The notes under the pieces were generated by a model. The model saw only the letters and a list, made by a program, of their open reading frames with translations. It made no database searches and was not told where the DNA came from. Below are positions 59,003-64,000 of a stretch of 64,000 nt of DNA, in pieces. Within the stretch, counting starts at the first letter, position 1. Each line of letters begins with the position of its first letter. A program made the position numbers and the translations under genes. Origin of the DNA: Arthrobacter sp. DNA4 (GTDB lineage: Bacteria; Actinomycetota; Actinomycetes; Actinomycetales; Micrococcaceae); the NCBI RefSeq assembly GCF_024362385.1, contig NZ_CP101466.1:496001-560000 (forward strand), given 5' to 3'.

Positions 59003-59974
59003 CTAGTGCCCGGGCCGCTGCCCGGGTGCCCGCGTCCTGCGCCGGGTCAGCCCTACGCCCACCAGGCACACCAGCCCGCCCACCAGTCCCCAGGCGGTGG
59101 GGATCTCACCGAGCAGCAGCCAGGAGATGAGGACCGTGGTCCCGGGCACCAGGTAGGTGGTGGCGGCCAGCTTCCCGGCGTCCACCAGGGACAGTGCGTA
59201 GGCCCAGGTGGTAAAGGCAATGGCCGTGGGGAAAACGCCCAGGTACACCAGCGCCCAGGTGGCCTGCGGGGGAGCGGCCTGCACTTCGGACGCCAACTGC
59301 CCGGCGAACGGCAGGCAGCACAGTGCTCCCACCATGATGCCGAACCAGGTGGCCTGTGCCGCGGGGAACTTCCGCACCACTGGCTTCTGGATGATGACGC
59401 TGACTGCGGCGAGCACTGCCGCAAGGAGGCAAAGCGCCACGCCTGCCAGGTCCGTCGTCGAACTTTCCCCGGGGCTGCGCGCCTGTCCGGAACCTAGGGC
59501 GATCAGTGCAACACCGGCGAACGCCACCGTGCTGCCGATGAGCAGCCAGCGGGGAAAGCCCTCTTTGAGGAAAATGCCGGCCATGATGGCCACCAGGATC
59601 GGGTTGACGTTGATCAGCAGGGCGCTGGTGCCGGCATCAAGGATGTGTTCGGCGGCGTTCAGGGCAACGTTGTAGCCGCCGAACCACATCACGCCATAGG
59701 CGAGGATGGGCAGCCATTCGCGCCGCCTGGGCAGCACCCGGCTCCTGAGCAGCTGCGGCACCACCAGGAAGGCCAGCACGACGGCGGCGACCGCCAGCCT
59801 GCCGAGCGTCAGGGAGCCGGGGGAGAAGTGCGGCCCAATGGCGCGGATGCCGACGAACGCGGAGGCCCACAGCACCACCGTGACCACCATGGCCGCCACG
59901 CCAAGGGCCTTTACGGGCGTGGGTGCTGCAGCGGGGGAAGGCAGGGGCCGGCGGGCGCGGCTGGTGGAAGGCAT
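59003..59974 (-). CDS. EamA/DMT-family metabolite exporter
   Basis: 323 aa, 10 helices in two five-helix repeats: VVTVVLWASAFVGIRAIGPH (first EamA repeat), AEHILDAGTSALLINVNPIL VAIMAGIFL, ALCLLAAVLAAVSVIIQKPV (second repeat), TTYLVPGTTVLISWLLLGEI. Exports or imports small metabolites; specificity unknown. Starts 80 bp from the divergent DsbA-like gene. The C-terminal tail is basic. Confidence 0.87.
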   Translation of the reverse strand: MPSTSRARRPLPSPAAAPTPVKALGVAAMVVTVVLWASAFVGIRAIGPHFSPGSLTLGRLAVAAVVLAFLVVPQLLRSRVLPRRREWLPILAYGVMWFGGYNVALNAAEHILDAGTSALLINVNPILVAIMAGIFLKEGFPRWLLIGSTVAFAGVALIALGSGQARSPGESSTTDLAGVALCLLAAVLAAVSVIIQKPVVRKFPAAQATWFGIMVGALCCLPFAGQLASEVQAAPPQATWALVYLGVFPTAIAFTTWAYALSLVDAGKLAATTYLVPGTTVLISWLLLGEIPTAWGLVGGLVCLVGVGLTRRRTRAPGQRPGH

Positions 59975-60053
59975 GAGTCAAATGTACGGCTGCTGCAGGC
60001 ACCGAACTGGCGGAAATCGGCCATGTGGGTGGCCGCGGGCTAGGATGCGGACC

Positions 60054-60737
60054 ATGGCCTCTCCTTCGGTTCCCGCCCGTGACACCCCGCGCCTTGTCAG
60101 GAAAATCATCTGGATTGCGCTGGCTGCCATCGTCCTGGGCGGCGTTGCCTGGTACGCCATCTTTACCGCAACGAAGCCCCAGCAGGTGGCGTCTCCGGCC
60201 GCCGGCGCTGAACAACTCGTTCGTGCCGACAGCCACCGCCTCACTGCGCCTGCCGAGGAGAAGGCCCAGCTGGTGGAATTCCTGGACTTCGAGTGCCCGT
60301 CCTGCGCCGCCGTCCATCCTTTCGTGGAGGAGCTCAAGGCGGAGTTCGGGGACAGGATCACCTTCGTCAACAGGTACTTCCCGCTGTCCGCCCACCCCAA
60401 TTCCGGCCAGGCTGCCCTGGCGGCGGAAGCAGCGGCGCAGCAGGGCCAGTACCAGCAGATGGCCGCCAAGCTGTTCGAAAACCAGTCCCAGTGGGCCGGC
60501 AGCCAGCAGTCGCAGGCACCCCTGTTCCGCACCTACGCCGGGCAGTTGGGGCTGGACCTGGCGCAGTTCGATGCCGTCGTGGCCGACCAGAAGACCGAGG
60601 ACCGCATCCTGGCCGACATCGCGGACGGCAACGCCCTGGGGGTCAACGGCACGCCCACCTTCTTCCTCAACGGCGAGAAGCTCACGCTGTCCACCAAGGC
60701 GGACTTCCGCCAGAAGCTGGCAGACGCCCTCAAGTAG
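60054..60737 (+). CDS. DsbA-family thioredoxin-fold membrane-anchored protein
   Basis: 227 aa from ATG 60054 (60045 possible). One membrane anchor KIIWIALAAIVLGGVAWYAI then DsbA fold: VEFLDFECPSCAAVHPFVEE with active CPSC, RYFPLSAHPNSGQAALAAEA, and the cis-Pro loop GVNGTPTFFLNGE. Faces outside. Oxidises or isomerises disulfides in exported proteins. No dedicated partner nearby. Confidence 0.9.
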   Translation: MASPSVPARDTPRLVRKIIWIALAAIVLGGVAWYAIFTATKPQQVASPAAGAEQLVRADSHRLTAPAEEKAQLVEFLDFECPSCAAVHPFVEELKAEFGDRITFVNRYFPLSAHPNSGQAALAAEAAAQQGQYQQMAAKLFENQSQWAGSQQSQAPLFRTYAGQLGLDLAQFDAVVADQKTEDRILADIADGNALGVNGTPTFFLNGEKLTLSTKADFRQKLADALK

Positions 60738-60778
60738 CGGCGCTCAGCCCCGCTGACGCGGCCCGGGACAACACCGCC

Positions 60779-61792
60779 CTACTTGCCGGCCCACGCAAGC
60801 AGCTTGTCCACCGGCCAGGTGGTGATGATCCGCTCGGGCGGCACGTTATTTCGGGCTGCCCGCTCGGCGCCGTACTGCAGGAAGTCCAGTTGTCCCGGTG
60901 CGTGGGCGTCACTGTCGATCGAGAACAGGCACCCAGCCTCCAGTGCCAGCTGGATCAGGGCATCGGGCGGGTCCTGCCGCTCCGGGCGGGAATTGATCTC
61001 CACGGCAACGTTGTGTTCCGCGCACGCTGCGAAGACTTCCTTGGCGTCGAATTCCGACGGCGGCCGCGTCCCGCGCGAACCTTCAACGAGCCGTCCCGTG
61101 CAATGGCCAAGGACGTTGGTCTGCGGAGACCGGATGCCCCCGAGCATCCGGGTGGTCATGGTCTTCCGGTCCGCACGGAGCTTCGAGTGGACGCTGGCCA
61201 CCACGATGTCCAGGCGGTCCAGCAGCGCCGGTTCCTGGTCCAGGCTGCCGGATTCCAGGATGTCCACCTCGATGCCCGTCAGCAGCCGGGTGGCCCCGCC
61301 GTTGCTGTTGATGCCTGCCACCACGTCCAGCTGCTCCCGCAGGCGCCCGGCGGACAGCCCGTTGGCGATGGTGAGGTTGGGGGAGTGGTCGGTCAGGGCC
61401 AGGTATTCGCGGCCCAGCACCTCAGCGGCCGCCACCATCAGCTCAATGGGGGAGCCGCCGTCGGACCATTCGCTGTGGCTGTGCAGGTCGCCACGGAGCG
61501 CCGCTTGGAGCTCCGTCCCGCCTGATGCCAGCGGCTGGGCACCCTTCTCCCTGAGGTCTGCCAGGTAGTCAGGGACCTGTCCGTCCACGGCCTGCCGGAT
61601 CACGGCGTAGGTCCGGTCGCCGATTCCCTTCATGGATTTGAGCCGTCCGCTCCGGGCGCGTTCGGCTACTTCCGCGGGGCCGAGGGGGCTGATGGCGGCG
61701 GCTGCCTTCCGGAAGGCCTGGACCTTGAACGTGGCCGCGCGTCCGCGCTCCAGCCAGAAAGCGATCTCGTTGAGCGCGTCGACGGCATCCAT
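60779..61792 (-). CDS. PHP-domain phosphoesterase with HhH N-terminus
   Basis: 337 aa. Residues 1-70 resemble the polymerase-X-type helix-hairpin-helix (AVDALNEIAFWLERGRAATF, RLKSMKGIGDRTYAVIRQAV). PHP domain: LRGDLHSHSEWSDGGSPIEL (HxH), GREYLALTDHSPNLTI, LLTGIEVDIL, VVASVHSKLR, VLGHCTGRL, AVEINSRPERQDPP, FSIDSDAHAP, giving the full metal set. Acts on DNA ends or phosphate monoesters; family members include histidinol phosphatase-like and YcdX-type proteins. Convergent with the DsbA-like gene. Confidence 0.88.
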   Translation of the reverse strand: MDAVDALNEIAFWLERGRAATFKVQAFRKAAAAISPLGPAEVAERARSGRLKSMKGIGDRTYAVIRQAVDGQVPDYLADLREKGAQPLASGGTELQAALRGDLHSHSEWSDGGSPIELMVAAAEVLGREYLALTDHSPNLTIANGLSAGRLREQLDVVAGINSNGGATRLLTGIEVDILESGSLDQEPALLDRLDIVVASVHSKLRADRKTMTTRMLGGIRSPQTNVLGHCTGRLVEGSRGTRPPSEFDAKEVFAACAEHNVAVEINSRPERQDPPDALIQLALEAGCLFSIDSDAHAPGQLDFLQYGAERAARNNVPPERIITTWPVDKLLAWAGK

Positions 61793-61956
61793 CCGTCCAT
61801 CTTCACCTGCGCAGCCGCCAAACGGCGGGGTTTTTCGCCAATTTTGGAATATTCCCGGTTAGCCCCTATAGTTTTAGAGTCCAGTTCGGAGAAACACAGA
61901 GGACAAAGACGGAAAGCCCCGCTTGACGCCTTTTATTTTGTTCCGAACGGGTTCTG

Positions 61957-62029
61957 GCCCCCATCGTCTAGCGGCCTAGGACACCGCCCTTTCACGGCGG
62001 CGGCACGGGTTCGAATCCCGTTGGGGGTA
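61957..62029 (+). tRNA. tRNA-Glu (UUC)
   Basis: 73 nt. Acceptor GCCCCCA pairs with TGGGGGT (G-U at the first pair) and discriminator A. Anticodon arm CCGCC-CTTTCAC-GGCGG reads anticodon TTC. T arm CGGG-TTCGAAT-CCCG is canonical. No encoded CCA (a C follows). First of three clustered tRNA genes. Confidence 0.95.
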
Positions 62030-62120
62030 CGCAAGGAACTGGTCAAGCAGGCTAAAAAAGTCTGGTAGGCTGGAAGCCTTGAAAAAAGCGGTAGAGATAC
62101 TGCAAAAGCAAGAAACGCAA

Positions 62121-62194
62121 GGCCCTGTAGCGCAGTTGGTTAGCGCGCCGCCCTGTCACGGCGGAGGTCGCGGGTTCAAGTCCCGTCAGGGTCG
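62121..62194 (+). tRNA. tRNA-Asp (GUC)
   Basis: 74 nt. Acceptor GGCCCTG with CAGGGTC (one G-U), discriminator G. Anticodon stem CCGCC-CTGTCAC-GGCGG, anticodon GTC. T arm GCGGG-TTCAAGT-CCCGT intact. CCA not encoded. Confidence 0.95.
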
Positions 62195-62242
62195 CTCTGA
62201 TTGTTGGAAGAAATTCCGGCTGTCATGGTGACTAGTCACCTA

Positions 62243-62318
62243 GGCTCTGTAGCTCAGTTGGTAGAGCGTTCGACTGAAAATCGAAAGGTCACCGGATCGA
62301 CGCCGGTCGGAGCCACCA
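62243..62318 (+). tRNA. tRNA-Phe (GAA)
   Basis: 73 nt to the discriminator A62315, with CCA encoded at 62316-62318, unlike the other two. Acceptor GGCTCTG / CGGAGCC. Anticodon arm TCGA-CTGAAAA-TCGA reads GAA. T arm ACCGG-ATCGACG-CCGGT has A at position 54 where T54 is expected. Confidence 0.95.
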
Positions 62319-62323
62319 CTGGG

Positions 62324-62354
62324 AAGCATCAGTTCTTCGGAACTGGTGCTTTTC
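62324..62354. terminator. Terminator of the tRNA cluster
   Basis: AAGCATCAGTTC (62324-62335) pairs with GAACTGGTGCTT (62340-62351) around TTCG, with one G-U, followed by TTT. It starts 6 bp after the tRNA-Phe CCA and is a UUCG-capped rho-independent hairpin. Confidence 0.88.
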
Positions 62355-62372
62355 TTCATTTAAAGCCGTGCA

Positions 62373-62400
62373 TTGCGTGCACGTGACGTGGTGCACGCAA
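62373..62400. repeat. Perfect 10-bp inverted repeat downstream of tRNA cluster
   Basis: TTGCGTGCAC (62373-62382) and GTGCACGCAA (62391-62400) with an 8-base spacer GTGACGTG that is not itself perfectly symmetric. It may bind a dimeric regulator of the downstream levansucrase or mark a recombination site beside the tRNA genes. No integrase is present. Confidence 0.45.
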
Positions 62401-62488
62401 CAACGCATCCCGCGCTGAAAAAATTCTCGGGGGCCTGACGAAACATTTGACCCCTGCTGACGGGATGTGGCACGCGCGCGCGATGACT

Positions 62489-62504
62489 TGCGTAAGCGCT
62501 TGCA
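62489..62504. promoter_or_regulatory. LacI-family-like operator upstream of levansucrase
   Basis: TGCGTAAGCGCTTGCA (62489-62504) has the palindromic core AAGCGCTT around a central CpG, as in sugar-type LacI/ScrR/CcpA-like operators. It is 258 bp before the levansucrase start. The regulator gene is not in the window. Confidence 0.5.
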
Positions 62505-62761
62505 CTCTACTGGGCAGTAACCAGTTCCGGCTACCGAAACAGGGTTTGAAGTGCTCCCTCCACCCCGTCTACGGTTGAGCGCGGCCGAAGGACAGCACGC
62601 TTTCCATCGGCCAGGCAGGCCCTACCCAGGCCTGGAACCCCCACAACACAACGGCGTCCCGGATGACGCCAGAGGTGTTGCCGGGGCCGCGGTTGGTTTC
62701 GGGGTCATGGGCACTCGCCCGCCTTCCACGAATAGTTACAACTCCGCGAGAAGAGCAAGAC

Positions 62762-64000
62762 ATGCACAAGCACCCCCAACACCGGCTGCTGCGGTGGCGC
62801 ACCGGCGCCGCGGCGCTGGCGGCAACCCTGGCTGCCTCGGCCTTCCTGGCCGTCCCCGCGGCACAGGCCAACGAGCCTTCCGACCCGCCTGCCGTCCAGC
62901 AGATGCCGGCCCCCGCCCCGGGCTTCCCCCTGCCCACGCAACACACGCAGCAGGCCTTCGACCCGGCGTCGGACTTCACCTCCAAGTGGACCCGCGCAGA
63001 CGCACGCCAGATCATGGCGCAGAGCGACTCCACGGTCTCCCCGGGCGCCAACTCCATGAGCCCGGACGTCACCATGCCGGAAATCCCGCAGGACTTCCCC
63101 GCCATGAACGACGACGTCTGGGTCTGGGACACCTGGTCCCTGACGGACGAAAACGCCAACCAGATCAGCTACAAGGGCTGGGACGTCATCTTCTCCCTGG
63201 TCGCTGACCGGCACGCCGGATACGGCTTCGACCAGCGCCACTGGAACGCCCGGATCGGCTACTTCTTCCGGAAGACCAACGCGGACCCGGCCAAGGACAA
63301 GTGGAAATACGGTGGACACCTGTTCCTGGACAACACCTCCATCGGCAACACCGAATGGTCCGGTTCCACGCGCCTGATGCAGGGCAACCACGTGAACGTC
63401 TTCTACACGGCCACTACCTTCTACGATGTGGCTGAGCGGAACGCCGGCGGCGGTGGAATCGCCCCGGACGCTGTGATTGCCAAGGCGCTGGGAAACATTC
63501 ATGCCGACCAGAACGGCGTCACGTTTGACGGGTTCCAGCACACCAAGCTGCTGGAACCGGACGGAAAGATGTACCAGACCAAGGCGCAGAACGCCGGATT
63601 CGCATTCCGCGACCCCTACACGTTCGTGGACCCGGCCAACCCCGGGAAGACGTACATGGTGTTCGAAGGCAACACAGCAGCAAAGCGCGGCGACTACCAG
63701 TGCAAGGCCGAGGACCTGGGCTACCGGCCCGGTGACCCCCATGCGGAGAGCGTTACCGACGTCCAGAACAGCGGTGCCTACTTCCAGACAGCCAACGTGG
63801 GGCTGGCAGTGGCGGACAACAAGGACCTGACCAAGTGGTCCTTCCTTCCGCCCATCCTTTCCGGCAACTGCGTGAACGACCAGACCGAGCGTCCGCAGAT
63901 CTTCATCCAGAATGAAAACGGCAAGAACAAGTACTACCTGTTCACCATCAGCCACCAGTTCACCTACGCTGCGGGCATGCGCGGTCCCGACGGCGTGTAC
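62762..64000 (+). CDS. Secreted GH68 levansucrase/fructosyltransferase, 3' end beyond window
   Basis: 413 residues visible, open at the edge. Signal peptide about 1-36 (ending AVPAAQAN). GH68 catalytic set: Asp123 nucleophile in VWDTWSLTD, Asp284 transition-state stabiliser in FRDP, and Glu376 acid/base in TERPQIF. Makes levan or fructo-oligosaccharides from sucrose outside the cell; inulosucrase and beta-fructofuranosidase of GH68 are alternatives. The upstream LacI-like operator fits sugar control. ATG 62762 is preceded by a weak AGAAG. Confidence 0.9.
   Translation, partial: MHKHPQHRLLRWRTGAAALAATLAASAFLAVPAAQANEPSDPPAVQQMPAPAPGFPLPTQHTQQAFDPASDFTSKWTRADARQIMAQSDSTVSPGANSMSPDVTMPEIPQDFPAMNDDVWVWDTWSLTDENANQISYKGWDVIFSLVADRHAGYGFDQRHWNARIGYFFRKTNADPAKDKWKYGGHLFLDNTSIGNTEWSGSTRLMQGNHVNVFYTATTFYDVAERNAGGGGIAPDAVIAKALGNIHADQNGVTFDGFQHTKLLEPDGKMYQTKAQNAGFAFRDPYTFVDPANPGKTYMVFEGNTAAKRGDYQCKAEDLGYRPGDPHAESVTDVQNSGAYFQTANVGLAVADNKDLTKWSFLPPILSGNCVNDQTERPQIFIQNENGKNKYYLFTISHQFTYAAGMRGPDGVY

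Larger units (their letters stand above)
62355..62761. other. 407-bp region upstream of levansucrase
   Basis: No convincing gene. It holds the 10-bp inverted repeat at 62373-62400, the LacI-type site at 62489-62504, and a 5' leader. Small open frames here lack ribosome sites and known motifs. Confidence 0.5.

Noticed and set aside
61957..62400. Integrative element attached to a tRNA
   Set aside because: All three tRNAs are intact, no integrase and no duplicated tRNA 3' end nearby within the window.

Overview
The window is high-GC actinobacterial DNA, most likely from the Micrococcaceae (Arthrobacter/Pseudarthrobacter type). The basis is codon and GC bias, the family content (actinobacterial Holin-X and DUF3618 envelope proteins, a SigB/SigF-type sigma factor, DUF222-HNH protein, actinobacterial Hut enzymes, MHS, Tct and DMT carriers, GH68 levansucrase) and the tRNAs. 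I see no CRISPR array, rRNA, integrase or transposase. The genus is an inference.

Layout. 1-1436 (minus): envelope-stress type operon (coiled-coil membrane protein, frameshifted Holin-X, DUF3618) behind a good sigma-F-like promoter. 1622-4568: a membrane coiled-coil protein, an epimerase split by an in-frame stop, and a SigB/SigF-family sigma factor that may read that promoter. 4697-14569: the most distinctive region, a tightly coupled operon with a complete ADP-D-glycero-D-manno-heptose pathway (GmhB, GmhA-like SIS protein, two HldE-like bifunctional enzymes), a GT9 heptosyltransferase-like protein, two further glycosyltransferases, an SDR and an aldehyde dehydrogenase. This is a Gram-positive setting with no lipopolysaccharide. 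14630-20608: spermidine-synthase-like protein, LysR-controlled MHS transporter plus 3-hydroxybutyrate dehydrogenase, HxlR/QorB pair. 20731-26976: nitrate/sulfonate-type ABC transporter, IclR regulator, CaiB-type CoA-transferase and HMG-CoA-lyase-like enzyme, linked by shared candidate operator boxes.

27032-43816: histidine utilisation (APC permease, IclR regulator, hutU, hutH, and a separated hutG) interleaved with a DUF222-HNH protein, a FAA-family hydrolase, a universal stress protein and a tripartite tricarboxylate transporter (tctCBA) divergent from a CitAB-type two-component system. 44013-55880: proton antiporter, NCS2 purine permease, CopC-like protein, a very short flavoprotein, tandem UspA, a rifampin-phosphotransferase-like protein, a LolA/RseB-like exported protein and an ABC exporter. 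55929-61792: NlpC/P60 hydrolase broken by a frameshift in its Pro/Ala linker, CDF metal exporter, zincin, DMT exporter, DsbA-like thiol protein and PHP phosphoesterase. 61957-62318: tRNA-Glu, tRNA-Asp, tRNA-Phe. The window closes inside a secreted GH68 levansucrase.

Two themes run across the window. First, three genes are broken (holin, epimerase, NlpC/P60), two of them by one-base indels in G/C runs. Second, a 58-bp palindromic element occurs twice (15518-15575, 33274-33331) with compensatory base changes in its stem.
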